A DNA stretch of 64,000 nt from Guptibacillus spartinae (GTDB taxonomy: Bacteria > Bacillota > Bacilli > Bacillales > Guptibacillaceae). The translations under genes and the position numbers were made by a program. Below the pieces are notes generated by a model that had not been told where the DNA came from, did not search any database, and saw nothing but the letters and a program-made list of their open reading frames with translations. Where the stretch lies: the NCBI RefSeq assembly GCF_028610625.1, contig NZ_JAQQWU010000011.1, forward strand, positions 1 to 64,000, read 5' to 3'. Of this stretch, positions 25,550-34,268 are shown piece after piece; the stretch's first letter is position 1, and the number at the start of each line of letters is the position of its first letter.

Positions 25550-25687
25550 TAAATTTAGAGCTAATGAAGGGATTGTTTCCGTGGATGCTGATGCTCATAA
25601 AACAATGAAAAATCCATATGGGGAAAACCTAATTTTATAATGGAGTACAAAAACGGATAAGCCTGAGATATGTTAGGAGTGACAACG

Positions 25688-26278
25688 GTGTCATCTACCA
25701 AGTTGCCGATGAGTGAACGAATCGAACGAGCAGCTCTCCCGTTATTTGCGAGAAAAGGTTTTGAGGGGACATCATTAAGTAAAATTGCGAAATGCGTAGG
25801 AATTAAGAAACCCTCTTTATATGCTCACTTTGCAAGTAAAGAAGATCTTTTTTTCGCGATTCTTCAAAAAGTCAATCGAGATTATCGAGATTTTCTAGAA
25901 AGGCAAGTCCAACAGCATGGGGATGTGACAACAGAAAAGCAGTTATATTGCTTATTGAAAGATCATACAACGTATCTTGAAAATGAAGATTTAGGTCTGT
26001 TATTTAAGAGATTCATGCTTTTTCCACCACTAGTACTGAGAGACACATTTAATGAGCAATTTATTCAATCAGAGGAAGCGTTAACGAACGTTTTACTGGA
26101 AGTTGTACAAGAGGGGAAGAGAAGAGGAGAAATTCAAGCCGATCCTGATGAGGTAATCGATGCCTATATATGCCTGCTTGATGGTACGTTTGAACAGCTC
26201 TTTTATTATTCTAAAGTGGAGCATGAGCAGCGGCTCCAAAATGCCTGGCGTATTTTCTGGAGAGGGATACATGGGTGA
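25688..26278 (+). CDS. TetR family regulator
   Basis: A 196-residue TetR/AcrR-type repressor. The N-terminal HTH is SLSKIAKCVGIKKPSLYAHFASKEDLFFAIL (about 29-59) and the C-terminal helical ligand domain ends in WRIFWRGIHG. GTG 25688 is chosen because TTAGGAGTGACAACG places a ribosome site eight bases upstream; ATG 25670 precedes it. It is divergent from the choline symporter gene, and both flanks share the same palindromic motif, so it may control or share control of that gene. It is not an obvious BetI. Ligand unknown. Confidence 0.85.
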   Translation: MSSTKLPMSERIERAALPLFARKGFEGTSLSKIAKCVGIKKPSLYAHFASKEDLFFAILQKVNRDYRDFLERQVQQHGDVTTEKQLYCLLKDHTTYLENEDLGLLFKRFMLFPPLVLRDTFNEQFIQSEEALTNVLLEVVQEGKRRGEIQADPDEVIDAYICLLDGTFEQLFYYSKVEHEQRLQNAWRIFWRGIHG

Positions 26279-26866
26279 TAGAAATATAATATATTTTCAT
26301 TAGGAACGGTTCACTGCTTGTTAACTTAGGGATGTAGCTGGGGAACTAGCAGATCGAACCTTCTTTTTACAAAGGGAAAAAGTTAGTTTCAAAACTAACT
26401 TTATCATAGGATACGGAATTTGATTAAGGAATGCGATCAGAACTTTTGGACAGGCCATTGCCAAAAAGGATCAGATTATAACAGAGGTAGATAAGGCTTG
26501 CCATCTGGATTTTACTAAAGAGTGTGCCGTAATCAATCGAAAATAGAATCGTTTATGCAATAAATTTCCAAGCATTTATCCTATAATGTATTCAAGTATG
26601 ACAAGCGGATATGTATTGAAGAGATTCCATTGTCCACTCTCCAATTGATTTGCTAAAGAAAAAGAATCAATGATAATCATGAAAAAAGAAACGAGATATG
26701 ACATTGTTGTGTTGGAATCGTGTAAGTGTTAAGTAGACTTCACCTAAAAGAAAAGAGAGTTAATTGAAAATAATTGTGAAAAATGATCCAACTGTTTCTT
26801 TGCGACGTTAGCTAAGTAGAGTTCATAAATATGGGCTACTACAATCTAAGGGAGATGAAGGGGATA
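26279..26866. other. 590-bp gap with a hairpin and a possible gene remnant
   Basis: A hairpin AAAGTTAGTTT/AAACTAACTTT at 26379-26402 could end the TetR transcript, though the T tract is poor. The frame 26424-26546 reads TFGQAIAKKDQIITEVDK and so on without a start codon and could be the tail of a lost gene. Nothing else is evident. Confidence 0.35.
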
Positions 26867-28213
26867 ATGAAGATCAAGCGTATTTTTGCGCTAGTGATGA
26901 CGATGTTACTTTTGGTACCATCGTTAGCAATGGCACATGATGGAGAAAAACACAATTCACCTGTTGAATCACCAGCAGCTGATTTGCGTGCTACATTTGG
27001 TGAATTACTAGCTGAGCACTTTGAATTACAAGTACTTACTTCTATTAAACAATATGAGGATGCTCCAGATGCCATGGTTGCTCAGGAGATGCTTGAACAG
27101 AATGCTGAGGAAATGAAAGCAGCTATTAAGTCTCTTTACGGCCAAGAAGGCGCTGACCAATTTGCTGAGATTTTCGCTTCTCAATACGAAGATAGTGCAA
27201 ATCTTGGATCGGCCGTTATGAATCAAGATGCGGATCAAGAAAAGCAGGTCAAGCAATCGTTACTACAAGATTTCCCGAAAGAATTGGGTGCTTTTCTTGA
27301 TACAGCCACAGAAGGGAACCTACCTGCTGAAACGGCAGAAAAAGTTCTAAATGCACATGAACAAGATGTGATCGATGTTTTCAACGCCTACATCAATGGT
27401 GACTATCAAACAGCTTATGACACGTTTGATGAAGGGTACAAGCGTATGTACACGATTGGAACTGCTTTATCACAAGCAATCGTTAAGCAAATGCCGGAGA
27501 AATTTGATAACACGAAAGTTGTGACGCCAGCTTCTGATCTACGCGTAACATTTAATCAGTTGCTAGGTATCCACTATAGCTATCAAGTACTTACGAGTCT
27601 GAAACAGTACGAGGGTGCTGAAGATGCTGAGATCGTAACAGAGAAACTAGAAGAAAATGCAATGGAAATGAAAGAAGCTGTTAAATCTATCTATGGTGAA
27701 GAAGGAGCGAATCAATTTGCTGAAATCTTCTCTTCTCAATATGAGGATAGTGCTAACTTAGGAACAGCCGTAATGAATGATAATGCAGATGAAGAAACAC
27801 AAGTGAAACAAGCTTTAACGCAAGATTTTCCTAAAGAACTTGGTACATTCCTTGACGCTGCAACAGAAGGGAACCTTCCTGCTGAAACAGCTGAGAAAGT
27901 ACTAATGGCTCATGAACAAGATGTGATCGATGTATTTACAGCTTATATCGGTGAAGACTATGAAACGGCTTACCAAACGTACGACGAAGGATTTAAGCGT
28001 ATGTCCATGATTGGTACAGCTCTATCAGGGGCTATTGCGACACAAATGCCAGATAAGTTTGGTGCCACTACAATGCCTGAGGGTATGCCACATACAGGTA
28101 TGGGCGGTATGGCAGATCAAACAAATACGACTACTTGGATGATTGTTAGTTTCGCTGTTGTCGCTGCTGGGACAGGAATCGTACTTTACCGCAGGAATGC
28201 TATGGCTAAGTAA
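26867..28213 (+). CDS. secreted two-repeat protein with Met-rich anchored tail
   Basis: A 448-residue exported protein with a signal peptide (1-23, ending SLAMA-HDG). The body is a tandem duplication of about 180 residues (about 36-215 and 220-400). Each copy holds DLR(A/V)TF, an LL..H helix, YG.EGA.QFAEIF.SQYEDSANLG, a DFPKELG.FLD.ATEGNLPAETAEKVL block and AHEQDVIDVF; it looks all-helical. The tail has MPEGMPHTGMGGM, one membrane helix and YRRNAMAK. MPHTG-helix-RR resembles a sortase-type signal with a changed first residue; the Met/His richness also suggests metal binding. Similar Bacillus proteins carry the doubtful label 'copper amine oxidase'. ATG 26867 gives a normal signal peptide. The next gene is a YcnK-type copper regulator. 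Function unknown. Confidence 0.75.
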   Translation: MKIKRIFALVMTMLLLVPSLAMAHDGEKHNSPVESPAADLRATFGELLAEHFELQVLTSIKQYEDAPDAMVAQEMLEQNAEEMKAAIKSLYGQEGADQFAEIFASQYEDSANLGSAVMNQDADQEKQVKQSLLQDFPKELGAFLDTATEGNLPAETAEKVLNAHEQDVIDVFNAYINGDYQTAYDTFDEGYKRMYTIGTALSQAIVKQMPEKFDNTKVVTPASDLRVTFNQLLGIHYSYQVLTSLKQYEGAEDAEIVTEKLEENAMEMKEAVKSIYGEEGANQFAEIFSSQYEDSANLGTAVMNDNADEETQVKQALTQDFPKELGTFLDAATEGNLPAETAEKVLMAHEQDVIDVFTAYIGEDYETAYQTYDEGFKRMSMIGTALSGAIATQMPDKFGATTMPEGMPHTGMGGMADQTNTTTWMIVSFAVVAAGTGIVLYRRNAMAK

Positions 28214-28235
28214 ACGACTTTCAAGAGGAATAAAC

Positions 28236-28271
28236 AAGAGAGAAGGGGGATCGTCCTTTCTCTCTTATTTT
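28236..28271 (+). terminator. terminator of the two-repeat protein gene
   Basis: AAGAGAGAAGG, loop, CCTTTCTCTCTT then ATTTTTG; one bulged base in the stem. Confidence 0.7.
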
Positions 28272-28391
28272 TGTTTATAACTATTTACAAATAAATACCG
28301 CTTTTTTTATCGTTGTTTAATTGATTTCTATTCCTTGTAATTATAAGATGAGAACACAAACTTGTTAAGGAAGCAATTAGGAGGAAGTCAG

Positions 28392-28976
28392 TTGAGTAAA
28401 ATACCACTTGAGCGGCAAGAACAAATTTTATCCTGGTTGGAACAAGAAAAATCTTTGAAAATTAGAGATATAAGTAATCGTTTAAATGTATCCGAAATGA
28501 CCGTTTATCGAGACGTTAAACCACTCATAGATGAAGAAAAAGTACTTAAGACTTCTGGGGGCATCGCAATCGTCAATCAATCTCCAGAGTTAGCGCCAGG
28601 TATCTGTCAATACTGTCTAAAAGAATCTAAAACAAGATTATCTGTCCAACTTATTACAAAGAAGCAACAGGTCGAGCATACGTGCTGTCCACATTGTGGA
28701 CTACTTCGTTACGACGATATTAAAGAAGAGGTTGCTCAAATTATTTGTACGGACTTCTTGCAAGACACCACCCTTAGTGCAAAAATGGCTACATTTCTTT
28801 TGAATGCAGATATTAATTTGAATTGTTGTGAGCCTCAAGTCATTACGTTTGGATCTCGAAAACAAGCAAAAAAATTTCAATTAGGCTTTGGGGGAGAACT
28901 ATATAATTTTGATGAAGCTATTCATGAAATTAAAAAACAAATGACACACGGCTGCCATTGCGATGATCACTCTTAA
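28392..28976 (+). CDS. ycnK: YcnK-like copper-responsive DeoR regulator
   Basis: A 194-residue regulator with an N-terminal DeoR-type HTH (LKIRDISNRLNVSEMTVYRDVKPL, about 24-47) and a C-terminal NosL-like metal domain. The latter has CQYC, HTCCPHCGLLRYDD, NLNCCEPQVITF, FQLGFGGELYNFDEA and a CHCDDH end, all at the places found in B. subtilis YcnK, which represses the copper importer gene ycnJ. TTG 28392 is chosen because TTAGGAGGAAGTCAG precedes it; TTG 28362 is upstream of that site. No ycnJ or ycnI gene is nearby; the two-repeat protein upstream is the only evident partner. Identity is well supported. Confidence 0.85.
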   Translation: MSKIPLERQEQILSWLEQEKSLKIRDISNRLNVSEMTVYRDVKPLIDEEKVLKTSGGIAIVNQSPELAPGICQYCLKESKTRLSVQLITKKQQVEHTCCPHCGLLRYDDIKEEVAQIICTDFLQDTTLSAKMATFLLNADINLNCCEPQVITFGSRKQAKKFQLGFGGELYNFDEAIHEIKKQMTHGCHCDDHS

Positions 28977-29090
28977 ATAATCATTAATCGAAAGTGGAAC
29001 CCGTTTAAATAAAATGATAATTTTAGTGAATATTTGTGATCTATCTTTCAATTAATTTCGTTAGCTTAATACATTCCCCTAAAATAAACT

Positions 29091-29124
29091 AGAAAACGCT
29101 AACTGTATGCAGTTAGCGTTTTCT
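29091..29124. terminator. bidirectional-type terminator
   Basis: AGAAAACGCTAACTG, loop TATG, CAGTTAGCGTTTTCT: a perfect 15-bp stem after ycnK. The rest of 28977-29273 shows only AT-rich sequence. Confidence 0.8.
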
Positions 29125-29273
29125 ACGTTTTAAAAATAACATCCGCTTTTTCTCACTCGCCTTTTAGGTTGTATTACCTAATTTTTCATAAAAATAGACC
29201 TCTTAATTGCGAATGATTGGGAAGAAGAGTAATGTTTCTCGTTGATAGAAATAATTGCAGGAAGGATGATGAA

Positions 29274-30146
29274 ATGATGAACGAAGGCTTTGTAAAAGTG
29301 AATGATGTGAACCTTCATTACGTTTCAGAAGGAGAAGGAGAACTGATGCTGTTTCTCCATGGTTTCCCTTATTTCTGGTACAACTGGCATCATCAGATGG
29401 AAGAGTTTTCAAAGGATTATCGCGTGGTTGCTGTGGATATGAGAGGGTACAACGTATCTGACAAGCCTGAGGGGGTTTCCTCCTACGATCTGTCCATTCT
29501 GGTTGAAGATGTCAAGCTGCTAATTGAAGCTTTTGGAGAAAAAGACTGTGTTTTAGTCGCTCATGACTGGGGGGGAGCGGTTGCGTGGACGTTGGCTTAC
29601 ACCGCACCTGAATATGTGAAGAAGTTGATTATGTTTGATGCGCCTCATCCGTATACATTTAGACGGGAGCTTAAAGAGAATCCAGGACAGCGAGAAGCGA
29701 GTCGTTATATGGGATTTTTCCAACAGGCAGATTCTCATGAAGCGCTGCTTGAAAATAAGGCAGAACGATTAAGAAAGATGATGACGATTCCAGGGAAGAA
29801 AAAAGGGTATTTAACTGACGCGGATGAAGAGAAATATGTAGAGGCATGGACGCAGCCAGATGCGATGAAGTCCATGCTTAACTATTACCGCGCTATCTCC
29901 TTCTATCCGTTCGAAGAGCATGTGCAAAAACCGCTCGATCTTTCGTATCACATGTTTGATTCGCCAACGCTAATCATTTGGGGCGATGCCGATCCAGCTT
30001 TTGAAAACAGTAATTTAGATGGATTAGGGGACTATGTTCGTGACCTTACAATTCATCGTATGGAAGGCGTAAGTCATGCTCCGCATCATGAGAAACCAAA
30101 CGTGGTTAACCAGTATATGCGTAACTTCTTAGAAGAAAAGAAATAA
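29274..30146 (+). CDS. alpha/beta hydrolase, epoxide hydrolase-like
   Basis: A 290-residue alpha/beta hydrolase. Order of motifs: FLHGFPYFWYNWHHQ with the oxyanion HGFP, DMRGYNVSDKP, the nucleophile Asp in VAHDWGG (about 97), the acid in IIWGDADPAF, and the catalytic His in GVSHAPHHEKP. An Asp nucleophile in HDWGG and HGFP are features of epoxide hydrolases and haloalkane dehalogenases. ATG 29274 is chosen because GCAGGAAGGATGATGAA precedes it; TTG 29217 is far upstream. It stands alone and ends at a bidirectional terminator. Substrate unknown. Confidence 0.85.
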   Translation: MMNEGFVKVNDVNLHYVSEGEGELMLFLHGFPYFWYNWHHQMEEFSKDYRVVAVDMRGYNVSDKPEGVSSYDLSILVEDVKLLIEAFGEKDCVLVAHDWGGAVAWTLAYTAPEYVKKLIMFDAPHPYTFRRELKENPGQREASRYMGFFQQADSHEALLENKAERLRKMMTIPGKKKGYLTDADEEKYVEAWTQPDAMKSMLNYYRAISFYPFEEHVQKPLDLSYHMFDSPTLIIWGDADPAFENSNLDGLGDYVRDLTIHRMEGVSHAPHHEKPNVVNQYMRNFLEEKK

Positions 30147-30216
30147 TAGAATAACCTAGAGTTACTGAGGTTGTTTATCTTCATAGCTTGTTCGCTGGGA
30201 ATATACAAATGATTTT

Positions 30217-30258
30217 AAAAAGGTTCCATTCATCAGTCTTGATGAACGGAACCTTTTT
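30217..30258. terminator. bidirectional terminator
   Basis: AAAAAGGTTCCATTCATCA, loop GTCT, TGATGAACGGAACCTTTTT. It separates the convergent hydrolase and AbrB-type genes and overlaps the stop codon of the latter. Confidence 0.85.
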
Positions 30259-31333
30259 ATTTTGCGGAGGATGAATCGTGAGAACCGTCACCCCGATTCC
30301 CGGAAACAAGAAAAGGTACAAGCATCGGAATGATTAAAACGAGTACAAGCAAGCGAATGACTTGCATGGCAGCGACAATACTTGCGTCTAGCTGAAGAGA
30401 GGCAGCAACCGAAGACATTTGTGGTGCTCCTGCTGGAACAATGGCTAGTAAGCTCGTTATGAAATCAAGTGGTGTCATGAGATAAAACACAAAGGTGACG
30501 ACGAAAGTTAATAAGAAGAAAGCTAGCAAAATTCCCGCACTCGTCCATCCAATATTTTTGATTTCTACGAGTGAACTTCGATCGAACCGTGTGCCAATAA
30601 TGACCCCCAACATAGCCATCCCGATCCCCACACCAAGGTTTGGCACTGAAGGGAGGGGCTGTATGAACGTGTGGAAAAGAAAACCAACGATGATCGCATA
30701 AAGAAAGGGAGCGATTGGGATCCGCCATTTTTTGGATAATAGGAGAGTGAGCCCGATTAGTATAAGGTAGAAGATCAGTGCGAGCCACCCTGGCATGTCT
30801 ACTTGTGAAGCGGTTTTAATTGCTTTACCTTGAACCTCTTCAGTTGGGATAAAGGAAGTCATAAATCCAGCAACGAGTGGTATTGTAGAGACGAGCATCA
30901 TAATACGAACTGTTTGAAAGGCAGCGACCATGCCGAGATTTGCTTTATATTCTCGACTGAGTGCCATCATCACAGAAGCCCCGGCAGGTAAACAGCAGAA
31001 CAAAGCCGTTTTACCGTCAAGGTTTGAATACTTTGCCAAAACTTTCCCTAGTATCCAACTGGCAACTAACAAGATCGTGATCGAGACAAAGAGTGGGAGT
31101 ATGTAGCTTGTGACCTCTTTAAACATTTTGACTTTAATACTAAGGCTAATGCTTATACCAATGATCGCTAAAGCAAGATCAAAAAGAAAATTAGGATAGG
31201 AAATATCATCAATAACGAGTCTGTAAAATGCCCCGACTAGCATAGCCCCCAGTAGCCATCCAGCTGGTATATTCATAAGATCGAACAAATAACCAACAGT
31301 AAAGGCAACAACAAGTAAGATTGTTTTCTTCAT
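30257..31333 (-). CDS. AbrB-duplication family membrane protein
   Basis: A 358-residue polytopic protein with about ten membrane segments, of the family misleadingly called 'AbrB family transcriptional regulator' (AbrB_dup). The duplicated hydrophobic unit is visible as MNIPAGWLLGAMLVGAF and again in the second half (IPIAPFLYAIIVGF), with FCCLPAGASVMMALSREY and IVPAGAPQMSSVAASL as the paired Pro-Ala-Gly loops. Members are thought to be transporters; no substrate is established. ATG 31333 is chosen because AAAGGAGACGTGTCC precedes it. The last about 12 codons are built from a REP-like element (30273-30299), so the C-terminal tail NRGDGSHDS is probably a late addition. Confidence 0.8.
   Translation of the reverse strand: MKKTILLVVAFTVGYLFDLMNIPAGWLLGAMLVGAFYRLVIDDISYPNFLFDLALAIIGISISLSIKVKMFKEVTSYILPLFVSITILLVASWILGKVLAKYSNLDGKTALFCCLPAGASVMMALSREYKANLGMVAAFQTVRIMMLVSTIPLVAGFMTSFIPTEEVQGKAIKTASQVDMPGWLALIFYLILIGLTLLLSKKWRIPIAPFLYAIIVGFLFHTFIQPLPSVPNLGVGIGMAMLGVIIGTRFDRSSLVEIKNIGWTSAGILLAFFLLTFVVTFVFYLMTPLDFITSLLAIVPAGAPQMSSVAASLQLDASIVAAMQVIRLLVLVLIIPMLVPFLVSGNRGDGSHDSSSAK
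30273..30299. repeat. REP-like element inside the end of a gene
   Basis: GAATCGTGAGAACCGTCACC then CCGATTC: the same design as 5376-5402 with two changes. It forms the last coding bases of the AbrB-type gene. Confidence 0.6.
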
Positions 31334-31568
31334 GGACACGTCTCCTTTAATTACGGTGTAGGTTTCACGTTCAATCTTTAGTGGAGTACAAGCAAGTTTC
31401 ATCATTTTAGCATAGAAGGCAAAGAAGATTCATTTGTAAAGTCTTACGTAAATGGTCTTATTATGCTAGAAATGTACTGAGACATGTTGGTATGGTTTTA
31501 GTTTATTAAGATTTAGTTCGTGGTAAAATTTAGTGAGTAATATGATTATCGAATAAAGGAGTAAAAAG

Positions 31569-32057
31569 ATGACAACTAAATCCACGGGAGCGAAACGTCA
31601 GGTATTTAGTGAAAATCGCAATCTTTGGTCGGGGTTACTATTTGGAGTTGGTCTTGCCGCCTTTTTAGATGAGTTGCTTTTCCATCAATTGCTACGTTGG
31701 CATCATTTCTATGATAAGTCTACTACGGATATAGGACTGATTTCAGATGGGCTTTTTCACGCATTTAGTTGGTTTGCGACTATTGGAGGCCTTTTTATAT
31801 TAGCGGATCTTAGAAGGAGAGGCGTGTTCAGTCTTAAGCGTTGGTGGAGCGGTGTTTTATTAGGAGCTGGTGGTTTTCAACTATATGATGGAACCATTCA
31901 ACACAAGCTGATGCAAATCCACCAGATACGTTATGTAGAAAATATTATGAAATATGATCTTGTGTGGAATGGATCGGCAGTTATCATGATCCTCGCTGGG
32001 CTTTTCCTTTTAAAAAGGACAAGGGGAGAAAAGAGAGTCGTTGATGGGCGAGGCTAA
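31569..32057 (+). CDS. DUF2243 membrane protein
   Basis: A 162-residue protein with four membrane helices, of the DUF2243 family: LLFGVGLAAFLDELLFHQLLRWHHFYD and GAGGFQLYDGTIQHKLMQIHQIR carry the conserved acidic and His residues. The several in-membrane His could bind heme or copper. It overlaps the ctaG-like gene by 14 bases, and the pair is recurrent in Bacillaceae, which hints at a role near cytochrome oxidase assembly. ATG 31569 follows AAAGGAGTAAAAAG. Function not established. Confidence 0.8.
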   Translation: MTTKSTGAKRQVFSENRNLWSGLLFGVGLAAFLDELLFHQLLRWHHFYDKSTTDIGLISDGLFHAFSWFATIGGLFILADLRRRGVFSLKRWWSGVLLGAGGFQLYDGTIQHKLMQIHQIRYVENIMKYDLVWNGSAVIMILAGLFLLKRTRGEKRVVDGRG

Positions 32058-32841
32058 TCATAGTACCCATCCAGATGTAATAGGAATCGTTCCTCAAATC
32101 CTGTTAGCATTGCCTTTTGCAATTGTATTGATTTTATATATTTTGGCAGTGATTCGCTCAAATCAAAGATATAAACAATGGCCGATGTATCGAATAACTT
32201 GTTGGATTTTAGGCGCTATATTTGCCATTCTTGCAGTAGCTGGTCCGGTGGCAAGTCTTGGTCATATGAACTTTACAGCGCACATGGTTGGTCATTTGTT
32301 AGTAGGGATGCTTGCGCTATTGCTTATGGCACTTGCTGCCCCAGTTACGCTTATGCTTCGAACATTACCTACGGCTACAGCAAGAAAAGTCTCAAAGGTG
32401 CTACAAAGCTTGCCATCACGCTTTGTTACAAACCCCATTGTTGCATCCATTCTCAATATAGGCGGGCTCTGGTTTTTGTATACGACCAATCTCTATTCTC
32501 TTATGCATGAAAGCATATGGGTTCATCTCATCGTACACTTTCATGTATTTATTGCCGGTTATCTGTTTACCATCTCCATCATCTATATCGATCCAAGACC
32601 TCACCGATTTTCGTTTTGGTATCGCTCTGTTGTTTTCATCATTGCTTTAGCTGGTCCCGGTATTCTAACAAAATATATCTATGCTTATCCACCTTTAGGC
32701 GTCCCTAAGGAACAAGCAGAAAGCGGGGCAATGCTGATGTATTACGGAGGAGATGCCATTGATATTATTCTTATCTTTATACTTTGTTTCCAGTGGTTTC
32801 GAGCAACGCGCCCCCGCCTGTCTCTTGCCGAACGAACTTAG
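32044..32841 (+). CDS. ctaG: CtaG-type cytochrome c oxidase assembly protein
   Basis: A 265-residue integral membrane protein of the Bacillus CtaG (caa3_CtaG) family with about seven helices. HMNFTAHMVGHLLVGMLALLLMALAAPVTLMLR is the family core with its conserved His, followed by VHFHVFIAGYLFTISIIYIDPRPHR and a final AMLMYYGGDAIDIILI segment. CtaG supports assembly of the copper site in caa3 oxidase. ATG 32044 overlaps the upstream gene; TTG 32041 is also possible. No oxidase subunit genes adjoin, so this may be a second, stand-alone CtaG. Confidence 0.85.
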   Translation: MGEANHSTHPDVIGIVPQILLALPFAIVLILYILAVIRSNQRYKQWPMYRITCWILGAIFAILAVAGPVASLGHMNFTAHMVGHLLVGMLALLLMALAAPVTLMLRTLPTATARKVSKVLQSLPSRFVTNPIVASILNIGGLWFLYTTNLYSLMHESIWVHLIVHFHVFIAGYLFTISIIYIDPRPHRFSFWYRSVVFIIALAGPGILTKYIYAYPPLGVPKEQAESGAMLMYYGGDAIDIILIFILCFQWFRATRPRLSLAERT

Positions 32842-32905
32842 ATCTGATGGCCGCATTTTTCATTGAAATGAGGGTTTTTAGCTTTGGAAAAGTTTCGCAA
32901 AAAAA

Positions 32906-32939
32906 AAAAACAGGACTTTTCGTTAGCCCTGTTTTTTTA
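32906..32939. terminator. bidirectional terminator
   Basis: AAAAACAGG, loop, CCCTGTTTTTTT between the convergent ctaG-like and alcohol dehydrogenase genes; it overlaps the stop of the latter. Confidence 0.8.
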
Positions 32940-34070
32940 CGGTTTTAATATTACTTTAATACAATCTTCCTCACGATTATTAAAAATTTTATATCCATGG
33001 GCCGCCTCTTGTAATGGGAGTTTATGCGTAATGATTGCAGTAGGATCAATTTCTCCTTTTACGATTTGTTTGTAGATTTCAGGCATGTACCCTCTAGCAG
33101 GAGCTTGACCCATTTTCAAGGTAACGTTTCTTGAGAAAAAAGCACCTAATGGAAACATGTTATATAAGCCCCCATATACCCCAGTGAATTGAACTGTTCC
33201 ACATTTTCTTACTGCCTTAGTAGCAATTTGAATGGGTCCAATGGTTCCTCCTTGTAACTTTAACTTTTGTTCCACAAATTCGAGCGGAGATTTCTTTCCA
33301 TCCATGCCAACGCAGTCAATAACAACGTCGGCTCCACCTTTAGTGATTTCCTTTAATGTTTCCCCCATATCATCATACTTTGTGAAATCAAAAATTTCGG
33401 TCTGATTCATTTTTTTAGAATGATGTAACCTGTACGTAAGGTAATCGACCGCGATCACACGTTCCGCACCTTTTTTCCAGGCAAATTGTTGTGCCATCAG
33501 CCCTACAGGTCCGCAACCAAGGACGATCACAGTATCTCCCTTTTTAACACCGGCGTGTTCCACACTCCAATAAGCCGTTGGCAGTACATCTGATAGAAAG
33601 AGTAACTGCTCGTCCTCTAATTCACAATCTTGAGGAATAAGAAATGGTGTATAGTTGCCATAGGGAACTCTTAAGTATTGCGCTTGGCCACCTGGATAGT
33701 TACCAAACTTTTCGGAATAACCTAATAACCCTCCTGAATCATAATGAGGATTTGAGTTATCGCATTGACTCTCGAGGTGGTGATTGCAATAGTGACATTG
33801 GCCACAAGCGACAGTGAAAGGAATGACAACGCGATCTCCCTTTTTCACTGCTGTTACATCTGATCCGGTTTCCTCGACGATTCCCATCGGTTCATGCCCT
33901 ATGACATAACCGACGGGAAGAGGGAAGTTTCCCTGGTAAAGATGCAAGTCCGACCCACAAATCGCCGTTGATGTCACTTTAATAATGACATCCTGAGCAT
34001 CTTGAATTTTAGGATCTTCCACTTCTTTTACACTTACAGATTGTTTTCCTTGATAAGTAACAGCTTTCAT
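32937..34070 (-). CDS. zinc-dependent alcohol dehydrogenase
   Basis: A 377-residue medium-chain dehydrogenase. Catalytic zinc ligands are in AICGSDLHLY and IGHEPMGIVEE; the structural zinc site is CGQCHYCNHHLESQC (about 97-111). The cofactor motif is VLGCGPVGLMAQ with a following acidic residue, suggesting NAD. The long insert after the zinc lobe (SGGLLGYSEKFGNYPGGQAQYLRVP) and the KSPLEFVEQKLKLQGGT segment are typical of the group annotated as glutathione-dependent or formaldehyde-type dehydrogenases. Substrate not certain. ATG 34070 has GGAATGTAACT upstream. It stands alone. Confidence 0.85.
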   Translation of the reverse strand: MKAVTYQGKQSVSVKEVEDPKIQDAQDVIIKVTSTAICGSDLHLYQGNFPLPVGYVIGHEPMGIVEETGSDVTAVKKGDRVVIPFTVACGQCHYCNHHLESQCDNSNPHYDSGGLLGYSEKFGNYPGGQAQYLRVPYGNYTPFLIPQDCELEDEQLLFLSDVLPTAYWSVEHAGVKKGDTVIVLGCGPVGLMAQQFAWKKGAERVIAVDYLTYRLHHSKKMNQTEIFDFTKYDDMGETLKEITKGGADVVIDCVGMDGKKSPLEFVEQKLKLQGGTIGPIQIATKAVRKCGTVQFTGVYGGLYNMFPLGAFFSRNVTLKMGQAPARGYMPEIYKQIVKGEIDPTAIITHKLPLQEAAHGYKIFNNREEDCIKVILKP

Positions 34071-34196
34071 AGTTACATTCCTTTCAACCCAAAAAGTTAA
34101 CTTCTACTTCATATCTACAATAGGTTCAGCTAATAAATAGAAAATATACTTATGGAAGGGGCTTTTTATCATTCGTCCTTAGGTGGATCGAATGAA

Positions 34197-34236
34197 TTAA
34201 CAGATCGAGTTACCAATTGGAAACTTGATCTGTTAA
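34197..34236. terminator. hairpin after the 138-aa membrane protein gene
   Basis: TTAACAGATCGAGTT and AACTTGATCTGTTAA pair over 15 bp with one wobble; T tracts are poor, so termination strength is uncertain. Confidence 0.5.
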
Positions 34237-34268
34237 CTATGTTTTTACTCTTGAGCTCCTATATGAAA

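Noticed and set aside
26424-26546. Stretch TFGQAIAKKDQIITEVDK recalling the C-terminus of nitrilase-type amidohydrolases
   Set aside because: Only about 40 codons, no start, and the resemblance is too weak to call a pseudogene.
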